From Motacilla alba alba (Eukaryota > Chordata > Aves > Passeriformes > Motacillidae): DNA of 64,000 bases. The position numbers and the translations under genes are program-made. Under the pieces are notes generated by a model. The model saw only the letters and a program-made list of their open reading frames with translations, ran no database searches and had not been told where the DNA came from. The DNA lies in assembly GCF_015832195.1 (NCBI RefSeq), contig NC_052034.1, positions 4,923,501-4,987,500 on the forward strand. Direction: 5' to 3'. Positions 22,991 to 36,673 of this stretch are shown one piece after another (positions within the stretch are counted from its first letter, which is position 1; each line of letters begins with the position of its first letter).

Positions 22991-25061
22991 GCCCATATCA
23001 GAGATCTGATCGATCTCATTTTACTCTGTTGGCCTCCACATCCTCCTGAAGAAGGGGACTCTCAGACTATTCAGCTGAAGAAAATTAAAGCTCAGCTTTA
23101 TGGAATAACTTGGGGACAAATGCCCATTGTCTTGGCTCTTGTATCACTTCAGTTGGAGCTTAGTTTCAGCACTTAAACATTTGGTTTCCAGCAGAAAGCT
23201 GCTCTGTAAATTGTTTGAGTCTTGATTGTAAAAGTAGTGCAGGTGAGCTGTAGTGCTGCCTGACAGTTCCATTCCTTAAAAGAGTGTTCTTTAAGATCAC
23301 CAAAGAGGTGTCCCCTCTTCTGAACCCACAGAAGAAACAGCACTCTGACTGCTTTTGCAGGGATTTGAGAAAGCCAGGAGGAATTTGGGATAATTTATGC
23401 AAGAAGTATTCCCAAACCAGGTGTGTTAAAGTCCCTTAGAACTTTTAAGAAAAATAACATAATGAAGAAGCACAGTGTCTTTTCTCTTTGCCTGATATAA
23501 TTAAAGAATACAAGGGCTGATGGTTATGAGCCATTTACAAATTAGGGTAAAGCTTTCAGACGTTATTTGACTCAAATACAAACTAATCTGATTTGAGGTA
23601 TTTGTGTCTTGATACAAGGAAGAAGCAGAAAGGCAAGAAGAGTAAAAAAAGAGATGAGCTGCACTTCCTGGAGAGAAAAGCAGGGCCTGGCTGGTGCTGG
23701 CAGCCTGGCAGGTAGTGAGTGCTGGGAGGGAGTGAGGACTTCCCTGCTGCTCTGGCAGGCTGGTCATGAGGGCTCCATGTGAAGAGGAAATGTTGCAAGA
23801 GATGTGGTGTTCTCTATGCAAAAAACCCTTGTGTTGTGCAGGAGGCTGTTTGATCTCTCTCTCTCTCTCTCTCTTCAAACTGAAACCTGAGTGGTTGCCA
23901 AGTGTCTGCTCTGAAGTTTCCGGATCTAGGTGGGGACAGGAGAGTTCCAACTGTAACCTGAATGCGTTGAACTGGCAGCTGCTGGTGTCCAAAAAACCAC
24001 TCGCACTGGGAGGAAAATTCCACAAAGTGGCTCCGTGTAGGATGAGAATGTGAGCTATGTCCAGGCTCACGGCCATGGAACTCAAAGCTGCTCTCCTGTA
24101 ACTGTTTATTTTTCTCTGGAGGCTTCAGTGAAGTTGGCTGCTCTTGTCCCTGAGTGCAGCTTTGCTGGAATGCTGCCTGCCTGCCATCAGAATAAGGGAG
24201 CACCTGGGAGAGGATTGTGGTGTCACCTGAGAGGAAGGAAATCAGTGTTGCTGCAGGGTGAGTGTACATATCAGGGAAGAAATCTTTGTATGAGCCAGTC
24301 ATTGCCTTCCGAGGAAAAATTAGGTTGTGACAAAATTTTTTGTTTTGGAAAGGTAAATTCTGGTGTAGCTGTCAGCTTGGTACCTGGCTGTCTGTTTTGA
24401 GCAGTGAATTTCTCTGTGCTGAACTCTTGAAAGTGCTTTTCAGGCCACACTTGTATTGGCCTCAAATTATCTTAATTGCAAACCACTTATCTGAACTGAT
24501 GAGTAGTTAACACAAATGTGACACGGTGCTCGTTAGAGTAGAAAATCAATCAGTGTTTAGTGTGGGCTGGATTGACATTTCTGGATTGATAGGGGATGGG
24601 GAGGTTCATTTGGGTCAATAAATGGCTCAGTGATGAGTGTGTGGAGTGAGCTGCTCCTCTCCTGTGTGCTGGCAACCAAAGCCCACCAGCATCAGCCCTC
24701 ATTTCTGAGGCCAAAAAGTGTCAGTTTTTGGGTTTTGGGAGTGGCAGAGCATTGCTGGGACAGGATCCCCACGTGTCAGGTGATTTATGGTGCTGCCCCC
24801 CTGCTCCTGGAGCACTGCAGCTGACAGGCTGCACCCCTGGTGGCATTCCTGGGCTTGTCCCCAGGGCTGCTGGGGGTGATACTGTCCTTGTGTCACTGCT
24901 GCAGGATTTCAGTGCTCAAGGCATGAGGGTGTGCAGAGGGGAGGGGATGAACAAGCAGCCAGAGAGTCTTGGAGCTTCATACATGTCACTTCCATGAAAT
25001 GGCCTTTCTTTTGGATTCCCCCAGTACCTAAGATAAGCTTATCCTGATATCAGTTCTGTTC
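22991..25061 (+). other. MYO1C intron with (TC)n microsatellite
   Basis: The only clear element is a TC dinucleotide run at 23854-23874. Long open frames near 23500-24300 on the minus strand have no family similarity. Confidence 0.55.
23854..23874. repeat. (TC)n microsatellite
   Basis: About ten TC dinucleotides in tandem. Confidence 0.9.
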
Positions 25062-25116
25062 AGAATCATGGAATGGTCTGGCTTGGGAGGGACTTTAAGA
25101 TCATCTTGTTCCACCT
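25062..25116 (-). mobile_element. CR1 3' tail fragment
   Basis: The + strand text agaatcatggaatggtctgg, followed by gggagggactttaagatcat, is the reverse complement of the terminal CR1 sequence. Only about 55 bases can be assigned. Confidence 0.7.
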
Positions 25117-28100
25117 TTCACTGAAGCAATTTTAATTGGTTTCACTGTTGTCCTCCACTCCCTGCCTTGTACTTGCATCCATTTGACCCTTTGATTAACC
25201 CTTTGAAGCAAAGTTGGGAGAGCAGTGATGACAAAAACAACATTTTCTGTTTGTTTAATTCCCTGAATGTCTGCTCAGAGTGAATGGATCTCAGTCCAGC
25301 CCAGAGGGGGAGAGGGCCAGGACAGGCACAGCTGGGACAGAGGCTGTGTCACAGGAACATCAGCTGTCCAGGCCAGCTGACAGCAGCCTGGGACTGCCCT
25401 CTGCCACCTCAGAGGACATTTTCTGTGCCCTTTTCACCTTGGACAAGTGTCTGTAGTGTAATGATGTGGCAATGATGGCTTGTGTGGCTGTTCTGTTCTT
25501 ACACTGCTGTGTTTTGATCCTTGAAGTCAGTGCTAGTGAGAAGTTTGTTTGCTAGAAGGTTCTGCAGTCACACTGGGGGACTTTTGTGCTCTGATGTGTG
25601 GGCTGATTGGCACCAAAACCTCCCAGCATGTGGATGTGGAGCTAGGCCAGCTGTTTGGGACATAAATGGTAATTAGTTGTTTTCTAAATGTTGGCTTTAT
25701 CAAGGTTTACAAACAGAATAATGAGTGTTCCCAAGCTCCCACAGTCCCAGCTCCTGAGCAGTGCAGGAGCACCTGCCCATGAGTCCTGCACTGCTGGTGC
25801 CCTGTAATGTGCTATCAGATCAGGGAGAGAGAGGCACTGATAAATCCTTCCAGGCTGCACACTCTTGGACATGGAGCCAGGAAAAGCTGCTGTCTGTTCT
25901 GCCTTTTGCCAAAGCATCTTTAGAGTGGCTGGCATCCAAAACAGGGAGAAGAGCCCAAGGCACAGGGGTCTAGTTGGGCACTGGTGTCTGGAATATTTTG
26001 CTCCCCTCCCCTTCCCAGAGCATTGTTTTCCATGGATGGAGTTTGGGAGAGCCAGTGCACTGAGAGTCAGGATGGGGAATACCTTACCCAGGTGAGGATG
26101 CAGAGATTCCCACTCTTGCCCTGCTTTTCACCAGGTGTAAAGATCCAAAGAGCCTTCCAGCCCTGTGGGACTCTAACAAGGCATTTGTGGTGGGTAGTAG
26201 GACAAGGTTACTCTGTTGTGGTATCTGAGCATGCCATGAGAGACACAGGCAGAAAGGGGAAGGGAGAAGGAATTAATTCTGCTGCCAAAACCTTCCGTGC
26301 GAGAGGTCGGATGTGGCTCCGTGCCCACCCCGGGCATACAGGTTCCTGCAATTTGCTGCTGTCACCAGCAGCAGTGGCACACAAGGAAACAAAATTTAAG
26401 AATGCCATCCTGCAACAGAGACCTCAAGAGGCTATTTCTAGATGGAATTGAAGCTCTGTGTGATGTAGTGGACTGTAGGCTCATTGTGAGGGTAGAAAAC
26501 AACCAGAAGTGGTTTGCTCTGGGATTCTTTATGCTGTAGTAGGCAGCTGGATTAAAATGTTCTGGAGTTTTGCTCCTTTTTGATGCGCTGTGGGTGAAGA
26601 GGCTTCACAACCAGCTGTGACCTAGCAGGTGAGCTGGAGTGGGTTAGCACTTGGAAAGGTGAATTTTGGAATAGTGGGGTTTAGCCCTGCAGCTACCTGC
26701 ATGCAGCTACTCCTGGGAGCCATCAGCTGTTGAGGAATTTGTCAGCGCACAGACAAGTGTGTGCTGCCTCTCACACACCCCAGCAATTCTGAGAATGTGA
26801 AGGACTCTCACATCCCCATCCTGTATGGCCCTTCCCTCCAGCTCTAGGGGCTAGTGGAAGCAGGAAGGAGGTCAGGCTTGATATCCGAAGTGGAGGAGAG
26901 GAATTTCTGGCTGCCCAGCAGATAACGCCCATCACTCTGCTCTTGGCCACTCCCGCTGCCCCTGCTCTGTGGAAAGTCTGATTAAAGGCGGCCGCTCCGC
27001 CCCGGCTGCCTGAGCCATACATCCCTGCACAAATGCCAGATTCTCTTCATTCCAGCCTGCTGACTTCAAGAAGGACTTGCTCTGACAAGCTGGAAATGAG
27101 GGCTGGCAGCTTCATCTGCAGCTCAAAGGCTTTATCTCTCTTAGACACTCTTCCTAACATTTCCCACAAACACTGCTCTGCTGGTAGGAGCTGTTGCACA
27201 CACAGGATCCGTCAGGCACTTATGAATAAAGCCTTACCTTGTGTAAGTCTCCTCAGAACAGGCAAGGAACACTTCACAAAGCACTTGGCACCAGGCCTGT
27301 GGCAGAGCTGGCTCTCCTTGTGCTTCAGCCTCATTATCTGGGGAGCAGTAGGAAGAGTCAGCTCGTCAGCTCAGCCTTTGATTCTCCCGTCCCCCTACCA
27401 AGCACTGATGTTCTTTCCTCCACAAAAATCCTACAGTCCAGCCTCCATCTCCCACTTGGGCTGTTTCCATCAGCTGAAAGCTGGCAGCTTTCCATCACCT
27501 CCAGCTTCCACACCATGTTCTGATCGTTCTCTTTCCTCTCTGGGCTCCCACCTTCACTCCTGCCCCTCTGCTCCATGATGAGTTCTTTGACTTCCAGGAT
27601 TGTTGTGGCTCCAGCAGCAGCTGCTGTTTCCCTGGTGTTGCCTCCCTGCTCATGAGGGATGCCAGCTGTGTCCACCTGTTAGGGTTGTTTTGCATGTGCC
27701 TTTAAGGCAGCTGCTTCTGCTGCATTTGCAGCCTTAAACCTGGAATATTCATATTCCCTGGCCTATCTCAAGCAATGGATGAACTCAGCCTTCACTAAAT
27801 GCTTGCCCAGGGTGAAATCTATTTAAGATGTAATAATGGTTCTAGAGAATCCATGCCAGAAACTGCAAGATAGCCGAGCTCTTTGATTGCTGTTTGTTTC
27901 AAAATCAGTATTAGAGCAAGTGAACTTTTACATTCACATATTTAACATGTGGAATGAGATAACCTTAAGTGTGATGCAGTAAGGTGTGCACCCTCATATA
28001 AAAATTTATCACAAATCCAATTTGAGTCATCATCATGATTGTGACATGATTTCTGCTTAAAAGGGCACCTTTGATGTCATCACCACATTGCTTCACAAGC

Positions 28101-29375
28101 AGCTTGCTGCTGTTATTTTAGGTTGGGGAGGGTGTGTGCATGTCTATAGCTTCTAAAAACCATCAGGCCAGTGTCAGATGTCTGCCCAGTGCTTCACAGC
28201 TTGCACAAGTGGCTGTTAGGAGACAAAACTTTTTTTTTTGGCTGATTTTTGAGGGAGGGCTTTGACTTAGGGCCATATAACCACCCCTGCTGAGCAGAAA
28301 GGGGATCCCAATGATATCTGCTCCAAATACTCTCTCCTGACCATGAGACTGTGCTTCCTGGATGTTTTGTGAACTAAGACTTGTGAAACAAAAGCTCTAA
28401 TTTCCCTTTGTGAAGCTTGATACAGAGCACACAGCTCTGGAGCAGCAGGATATGAGAATTAGAATCATTGTTGCAGTGAGGATTTTGAACAAGAAGCAGG
28501 CATGAAATACCCAAAGCATTTAACCTCCGTGTTTTATTCATCCTGGAGCAAGTGTAATTTAAAGTGGCACCTCTATAATTGATGAAGTATCTTTTTACCA
28601 TTTGTTTAATTACCAGTTTCAGTGTCTAGAAAGCAGCAAATCAATAATTTACAGTGATGAACTTCCCTGTGTCTCTGTTTTTCTACTTCAGCCATGCAAA
28701 CAACAGCTCCTGAAACAAGCCCTCAAATATTGATGCTTTCCTTTAGGTGATATAAAAGAGCTTAACCTTTTTTCCTGCCACAGGTGCACTCCAACACCAC
28801 TGAAGCTGAGGGCAGAGCACTGACCTTGGCAAGGCAGGGTTAATTTAGGGCTTGCCCTGCATTTTGTATGAGCTCTCAGCTTTTTGCAGCCTCCTCTCTC
28901 TGCTGGGGTGATGGAGGCTGGGCTCCTGTTGTTGCTGTAACAGCAGATGCTGCTGCCCTGGCTTTAGGAGAGTTGTAAAAACAGAAAATTTAAGCTAACA
29001 AATCAAAGCTGATGCCTGTGGTTTATATGTATTTCTTACATGATGGGGTTTGATAACAAATGTTGACTTTTCTATGTGAAATACCTATTCTGGGGACTGT
29101 GGATCCTCTGTCAGCTTAGAGCTCAGATTCCCTCATGGTCCTGCAGCACCTCCCCAAGGGGAGGTCCTTGATGTGTCCAAGAGGAGCTACAGGATCTGTA
29201 CCTGTCAAATCAGAGGGGAAAAGGTGTTTCCTTTTCCCCAGTGGGATGAGCCTTCAGACAGTTCCTCTTGTGCTCCTGGCTGCCATGGACTGTGGGGTTT
29301 CCCACGCAGCATCAGAGCAGAAGATCTAAAGACACCCAGGTTCCATGAGATGTCCAAATCCAGGCATTTCTAGCA
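25117..29375 (+). other. MYO1C intron, no gene recognised
   Basis: This 4.3-kb stretch has moderately GC-rich parts (about 25280-25430, 26770-27030) but no exon with known similarity. A GC patch with a gcggccgc site lies at 26985-26998. Confidence 0.5.
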
Positions 29376-29537
29376 GGGTGGTGAACTCTGCTTTCAGTCT
29401 CCCAGCCTCATACCTGTGATTCTTCTCACTTTTTAGAGCCAAGACAAATATCTTATTTCTCCTGGACCTGCCTTTGAAACGGAGCAAACATCTTAGTGAC
29501 TGCATCCTTGGGCTTGGTATGAAAAACAAACAGGGAG
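29376..29537. repeat. Duplicated 160-bp segment, copy 1
   Basis: This copy aligns with 32162-32326 in direct orientation with about a dozen substitutions and one or two small indels. The shared core runs from ctgctttcag through ctcatacctgtgattcttct and ttttagagccaagacaaata to aaacaggga. The family is not recognised; it could be a piece of an LTR or another dispersed repeat. Confidence 0.8.
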
Positions 29538-32161
29538 TGCATCCCTTTCCTGTCTCTTAGGAGTGCCAGTCCTCATCTCCTGTTGAAGAACAAGATGCTG
29601 TGGGACAGTTGGCATTTCTGTTAATGTCACAGCTGTCAATTCCTTCAGGATCTCTCCTTTCAGCTGGAGCTCTCAGCCCAGAAGAAGGTTTTGTTTAGAA
29701 AATAGGTGTGAAGGGTCATGAGGAAGATTACTGGGCCTGTTGTGTCAGCCTCAGCAGGGTTTGTGCAGTTTTGCAACCACCAAATGCAGGATCAGGAGTA
29801 AATCAGGCAGAGAAAGAAAAAGGGTTTGGACCTAACCACAGCTGGGGAATGAATGTTTCCATTCTCTGCAGAGACCCATGTTTGTCCAGATGTGCAGCAC
29901 ACATTCCTGAGAAGCACAGAGGGATGGACTCCTTCATTGTTCTTTAGTGTCTCTGTTTCTGATTAAACTGATGTCTCTGATAATGCAGAAAGTTTTGAAA
30001 ATGCAGAGGGCAGAACTGTGTAGTTCTCCTTAAGAGGGAGTTGAAACTGCCTTGGAGATGAGATATTGCTTGTAATCCAAAGGGGGCTAAGTTGCAGGCC
30101 AATAATTTATTTGTTTTTTAACATCAGTGTCATTACTGCTTCTTTTACATTAAAAAAAAATCTTGATTTAAGGCGGTTTTGATGTAATAGGAATGTGATT
30201 GTTTTCCAAGAGTTTAAAAACTATTCTGAATTGAGAAGGTTCTGCATTTGAGTGCAAGCTGATGCAGGTGGACATGGAATATCCTTCTGAAATGATGGCT
30301 GTATTTTCCAGGCAGCCTGGAGCACTTCTGCCATCACAATGACAGCTCATCATTCCCTGTGGATGTTAAGTGATGCTAAATCTATTTTGGGACAGAAAAG
30401 ATTCACCAAAGCATTAAAGCCTCCACGGGTGATATGGGGGGGCTCCTTGGGGCACAGGCAGAGCAGCCAGCGGAGATGACCTCACACAAAACCCTTCATC
30501 TGGTGCCTTTTCCCCTCCTTTTCAGCAGGAGCAGGGCAGGCGGGCGAAAGGGAAGCAGCTCAGACATCAGCTGCAATATCATCTGCCCACGTGCTCAGCT
30601 CACTGCCAGGGCCAGCCTCACTGCCTGGCTCCTCTCCTTCCCTCTGCCTCTGCAAACTGCTCAGCCCCTTCCTTTCTGCACAATCTGGAATTTCTACAGC
30701 TCATCCAATATTCTTATTTTGGGTTCATGATCTAGTTGTTGAAACTCTTCCCTTAAACTTTTCTTAGGGGGCTTGTGCCATCGCAGTGAGTGTAAAGTGC
30801 TCTTTGTTCCCTTACAAAGAAGGGTTTGAAAAGTTCACTCTCATGTGTGTCGCTAATAGTTTTATTAGAACTTATTTATAACTTTTCACTGCCCCAAAAT
30901 AACTGCCTGCCTTAGGCCAACAAAGTCAGTTTGAAACAGAGGAGAGAGGAAAAAGAAAAAAAGAAGTTAAAAAAAAAAAGAAGTGGAAGTACAAATTGTG
31001 CCTGTAAACTCTTCACTTATAAATCATCAAATTAAAAACTGCTCCACTTGTTTTAATGTCCAAAGCATTCAGTGTGCTCCCAGAGCTTGACTCCACTTGG
31101 GAACTTGGAGTTTGCTACAGAATTGCTACGTTTGCTTTAAAGGAAGGTCACACCCAGAAGGAAAATAAGAATTTGTTACTCCCAGGTATCACCCAACACT
31201 TGCAGGTTGCTGACTTGGCTTTTTTCCCTACGGAACCTGTGGATAATCCATGGAACAAACCCATGGCAAATGCAATTGTACCAATATAAAATGTTGCTCA
31301 CAGCAACATATCCCCATATTTTGGGTAAAAATGATAAAGATATCCCAGATCTTACACTGATATAAACATCTTTATCCTACTATAAACTGTCCATACTAAG
31401 GGATTTGTTGTTACAGTAACAGTAGAGAGGAGTAGGGTTAGTTATGTGTTGGGTTATCACTCATGTACAAACTATTTTATAAAAAAATCCAAATTTAAGC
31501 AAATATGTTCCGTATGTGAGCCTCTCTCCTGTGCTTTTCAGGAAAGTTCTTGTCATTTGACCTTTATTCCTCTGCCTTTGGAAGCTTGAATATACTCATA
31601 AAATCTAGATATTACCTATGCTGCAGTCTCCACATAACAGAAAAGTTCATGGCTTTGAAAACAAATTAGGAATTCCACGATGGCTTTATTCAAGCTTTAT
31701 GGAAAGGAAAAGCTCCATGCTGCCTTAAAAGAAACAATTTCATTTGGCTGTTTTGGAGGGAGGTATTTCCTTTCTCAACTGTTTTTCCCAGTACCAATGA
31801 TCTGATTTTGGGTGTGGTTTGTTTTAATGTAAAGCTACGTTGGTGAAAGTTGTCAATTAAATTACAAAAGGACAGGAGAGGTCAGTGGAGTTCAGTTCTT
31901 TACTATAAAGCAGTCTGATAGAGTAGATGAATTTGGTATTTGGATTTGTGTAAAATGATGTGTGTTGGCACAGTTAAGAATGATGTCTTTCAGGTAGCCT
32001 TCCTTAGGTTCCAGATTTAACCTACTAAAGAAAATAAAGCAACTTAAGCTTTCTGTTTTAGTGCTGGCAGTTCTAAACAGATAATTCCTATATTTAGAGA
32101 AGAATTTTGCAATCACTGGGGGCACAGGGGAGGCTTGGGATCCTGTCAATACAACATTAAT
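29538..32161 (+). other. MYO1C intron between duplicated segments
   Basis: This is AT-rich DNA with A-rich runs at about 30950-30980. No exon, RNA gene or named repeat was seen. Confidence 0.5.
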
Positions 32162-32326
32162 GGGGTGGATGAACCCTGCTTTCAGACTCCCAGTCTCATA
32201 CCTGTGATTCTTCTCACTTTTTAGAGCCAAGACAAATATCTTATTTCTCCTGGGCTTGACTTTGAAACTGAGCAAACATCTTAGTGACTGCATCCTTGGA
32301 GCTGGTATGAAAAATAAACAGGGACT
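32162..32326. repeat. Duplicated 160-bp segment, copy 2
   Basis: This is the direct-orientation partner of 29376-29537, 2.8 kb away. Similarity stops abruptly at both ends, so only this block was copied or it is a short repeat unit. Confidence 0.8.
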
Positions 32327-35300
32327 ACAACAGTGTTAGGGTCCAGCCTGACAGCTGAGGCTTTGTACTGACTTCAATCCACAGGGAGCTCGTTCCCAAA
32401 AATGTTTTTCTCCAAATTTAACTTCCAGATACCACTGACCACAAACCATACCAGCAGAGGCCATCTTGCTGAATTGCTTTATAATTGTTATGGAGCGAGT
32501 ATGACATGAGAAAAGAGGCATAAGAGCATTTAAAATTAGAGCTTTTTTTGTAGCTGTTTTTCTCTCAGAACCACTTGTGTTTCCCAGCCCTGAAAAACCT
32601 GCCTGTTGCCTGCACTCATTTTCCCCCTTGCTGTGCAGTCAAGGATGTGAAGTATTTAACAGGACAAAAATTAAAGGTCAGCCTAAAAATCCTCAGAAAT
32701 CAAGATGTCCCTAAAGATAAAGCCCAATGTGAAACACCCTCTTGGCCCAGAACATGCCCTGGAAGGCTTTGAGAGCACACCCTGTTCTGGCCAGGTGTTG
32801 TGGGGACAAGGGCCAGGTACAAGCAGCTGCTGAGGTCCTGGTGACACTGGAGGAATCCTGTGGGACAGTGGAGGGAATGGGGAATAATTGGGAATCTCAG
32901 CTGTGTTTTCATGGGGACTGTGAAGCTCCTGATGCTGTGATGTGGAGAGAGCTTTGCTGTCAAACTCTAATCTCTCATCAATGACTCTTCCACAAGGGGG
33001 GCCTGAGTTTGGGGTTTTTTTAATGCTCTCTTTTTAAGTTTTTTTTTGTGTTTTTTTTTTTAAATTTGCTGTAGCAAACTGAGCCCTGCAGCTCAAGGAG
33101 GTCTCACCAGCTGACAGGAAAATGTTGGCTGGGATTTGGCTTTGTTTTCCCCTGGAAGCTGTGTCATTCTGCAGAGAAGAGACATAGGATGTGGCAGAGC
33201 TACAGATACAGAATTGTTTGTACATTTTGTCACAAACATCTCTTGCTGTCAGGGAGGGAAAAGAAAAAAAAAAAAAAACACCAAACCAAAACTCTAGGTG
33301 ATAAATCTGTCTAGCAATTCATATTGTGCTCGTTTCCGTGCTGTGTTTGCTCAGCAAGCTGCCCTGCACTGGCTGCTCCCGGCCTTATCCAAAGACAAAG
33401 CAGGATGGAAAGGTACTCCTTGATGGGAATCACAGAGAAACCTTCCAGTGCTATCACTTTCCCCAAATGAGGCCTCTGTGAGCATTGTTACAGGAACTCC
33501 CTTCCATTTGTGTAAGGAGGAGGAAAATGTGTCCTTTAACTGGGCTTGCAGGTTTGGTGTCTGCTGGAGGGATGGTGGAAGGTGTGGGCTGGAGCTACAG
33601 CTCCACAGCAATGCCCTGGCAGCTCTGCTGGGACGTGCACAGCTGCCTGGAGCTGCTGGAACTCTTGGCCTAGGAGACATTGATTCCTGCTATTTTGTGG
33701 GGACACTGCAAAAATGAACTTAAATGGTGCCCAATGTCTTTGCTCTTTAGACAAAGATGAGTAAGAACTGTCCAGTTCATAAAACATCAGTGCTCCATGG
33801 ATCTGCAGCCCAGGAAGGGCAGGAAGGGGAGCTCTCAGCCTGCCCTCTGCAGCACCACTGTCCATGTTGTGTTTCAGGGCATGGCTGTGTCTTTTCCTGC
33901 CCTTTCCCTATCACTTACCTGCTCAGCTTTGCTTTGCAAGTGTTACTTTATAGATTTCAAAGTCTGTTCGGTGTTTTTCCTGCCATGGAGAAAAGCAAGG
34001 GCATTACAGAACGACAGAGCAGCTCTAATTTGTGCATTTAGTTGCTATTTTGGGCTGTAGGACAGGACCCTGCTCAGCAGAGGAGTCCCAGGTTGAACTC
34101 TGTCCCTCTGTGTGGAGGGGAGCCCTGGATGTGCTGCCTTCCCCTGATGTGTGAGCAGCCTCCTCAGGATTCCTGTACATCCTTCTCCTCCAGACTGCAA
34201 ACAGTTTAGTGCTGATCTGGCCTTATATAGTAATTTCCTATTATTAGAAACATTTCCTTGGGATCTTGCTCAGGGAGTAGCAGAGGGAAATCCTGTTTCC
34301 TTCATCTAACTTGCAGGCAAAGCACCAGTGCTCACTCCTTCCTTATCTCCTGTGGATGGAACAAGAAGTTTTTGTTGTGGTTTGCTTTCCAGCCTTAAGC
34401 CCTTTCTAACACTGAGCCTCTTTTCAGAAATGCAGGAAAAGAAATGTGAAGGAATAGGAACTGTCAGCAGTGTGAGCTGTAAAGTTTTGTCTGCAGCCTG
34501 TACATTCCCTGTTCTTTTTCTTTGTGTTTTCCTCACTCAGATTGAGTCCTTCCTTTGGAAAACCAGCTGTGTTCAGTGCTGGTTTGTGTGAAAAGCAGTG
34601 TGCTAGGATATTTCACCTGAGAGTGCCAGGGGTGGGCAGACAGCCAATGGCTGTGTTAAAAAAGAGGAACAGCTTTAAATTAAGGAAGAAGTTTTTGTTC
34701 TGTGTGCAACAAGAAGTGTTTTTAGAGGCGAGACTCACTGGAAGCACAGAGATATGCACAGGCTTTGAACACTTAATTTTTCCTGTGAAAACATTTTTTC
34801 CCCTTAAAAGGAAGATGTAGGTCCTGCCACTAGGAGTGACTGTTTGGAAAGTCAGTCGGCAGGAATGCACATCAGCTGAACTGAGTCAGGCTGTTTGTGT
34901 TACCAGCTCCCTCCAAACCCCATCCCTGCCACAGCCACTGCAGGGGAGCTGCTGCAAATGATTGTGTCAGAGCAGGGCCGGAGCAATCGCAGGGAATTAA
35001 CTGCTGGGTTTAAACTTTGTTGCTGAAGTCAGTGTAACAATTGCTGTTGGGATCGGAGTGTGTTTGTAAAATCAGGGAAACCCTGACAGGGCCGTGAGCG
35101 GGAGCAGCCACAGGCATGAGACAAACTGGCATCACATTAAGGGCATCTGGTAATTATAAAGTGGGACTTTGTTCTGATGGCCACTGTCAAAGCCAGCCAG
35201 CCATTTCTGTTTCACTGCTTCAGCAGAAAGCAACAACAAGGAAAATTTATCTTAATTTGTTAGATTAACCCAGTTTCTGTTTTCACTCACGTCATAGACC

Positions 35301-36630
35301 CTGAATTATTGTGTGTGTGCGGGAGCCATAACTAAATACAAGCCTGTCATATGTGCTTTTTAATCCATCACCAGGGGCATCAAAACAGGGAACAGCACTG
35401 GCAGAGAAAGTGCAGGAATCCAAGGAGACATGGGCATCTCCATTTTTTGCAATATTCTTTTTTTGTTTTGTATTTATTTGTGAAAGACTGAGCTTGGGAA
35501 GAAAAGAAGTTTGGTGTTCTCACTGATGAAGCTTTCTTGAAACAAACAGAACCAGTATTGACAGTTTTAGGCATTACAAAGCATAAATTAGAATCCAAAA
35601 TAATAATCTAAATATTCTTTGTCTTCTGGTTTTTGAACTCTTTTGGCCACACCTCACTGTTTTTAAGGTTTTGTCTGTAACCCTGCAAACACCTTCACGC
35701 AGAATCGGGGAATTCAGTCAACTTGTGATGTCATGAAGTTTGCAGTAAAGTGAAGGAACTTTCATCATTTTGAGGCACCTTTTGAGTGAGTATAATGAGC
35801 TTTTGGTTTAACCTTTCTAGGTGTGCAGTCTCATAACCGAGCAGGAATGTTGTGTCTCCAGGGGCCAATGTCCTGTGTTCAAACCTCTGCTCATGACTCC
35901 TTGTTTGGAGCACTCTTGAGAGGGGAAGAGGAGATGCTATAATCCAAAAACTGGGTAGAAAAGAGACAATTCTTAGGAGAACTAATAATGTAGGGAGGAG
36001 GTTTTGCCTTTTTGTCCAACCTGTTACAATATTTAGCATTGGCTCTTTGGCAGGGCGTTGATTTATCCTTATCCTGCAGTCAGATGTTCATCCTCTGTTG
36101 GACACAGGGTGTTTTTCCTAAGCAGTGGGACAAATGTCTCTCAGAACCTTCAGCTCCTGCTTACAGGGTGTTTTAGGAGTGTGAGGCATGTTAATCAGTT
36201 TTAGATCAGGATGATCTGGACACAGGACACATGTGACAGGTTAAAGACATTTCTATTTTTTGATTAAGATGTTCCTCTGACCTGTAAGAGGAAGGGCTCT
36301 CAAATTCCTGGCCTGTTTAGGGTGGTTTCTTTCCCATGGTATTTTTGCCAAGGGCTTTCTAATTATGGAATGTGTCTTATTCTGTAGTTCTTTTGCAAGG
36401 CAGAAATAACAAATATTACAAAAATGCAGAAAGAACTCACTCACTGATAGATGAACCTGACACCTTTTGGAATAACATAGATGTGATCCACGTTGGTTTT
36501 TGAACAGCATAAACCCAAGGCAGCATCTCATACCTCCGGATTTATATTTTGCAGTGAGATCTGCACTGCAGAGGGGAGCAGTGATGGTGTTTTCATGGGA
36601 CCAAACTCTTTATTTTTCCAGCAGAGCCGC
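32327..36630 (+). other. MYO1C intron, no gene recognised
   Basis: Poly-T at about 33040-33062 and poly-A at about 33260-33280 are present. No exon, RNA gene or clear transposon was recognised in this 4.3 kb. Confidence 0.5.
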
Positions 36631-36632
36631 TG

Positions 36633-36673
36633 CTCGCGGGTGTAGCTCAGCGAGTCACGCTCGGCTCCGCGAG
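36633..36673. other. GC-rich inverted repeat
   Basis: CTCGCGG at 36633-36639 pairs perfectly with CCGCGAG at 36667-36673. Inside, AGCG and CGCT flank AGTCA, extending the stem with mismatches. It sits in a small CpG-rich patch in otherwise CpG-poor intron. Function unknown. Confidence 0.6.

Noticed and set aside
23501..24302. Minus-strand frames of 162-194 codons
   Set aside because: Low-complexity Ser/Leu-rich products crossing a TC microsatellite; no family similarity.
27033..27578. A 181-codon + strand frame
   Set aside because: No domain, no conserved motif, and it sits inside the MYO1C first intron. It is probably chance in Ser/Leu-biased sequence.
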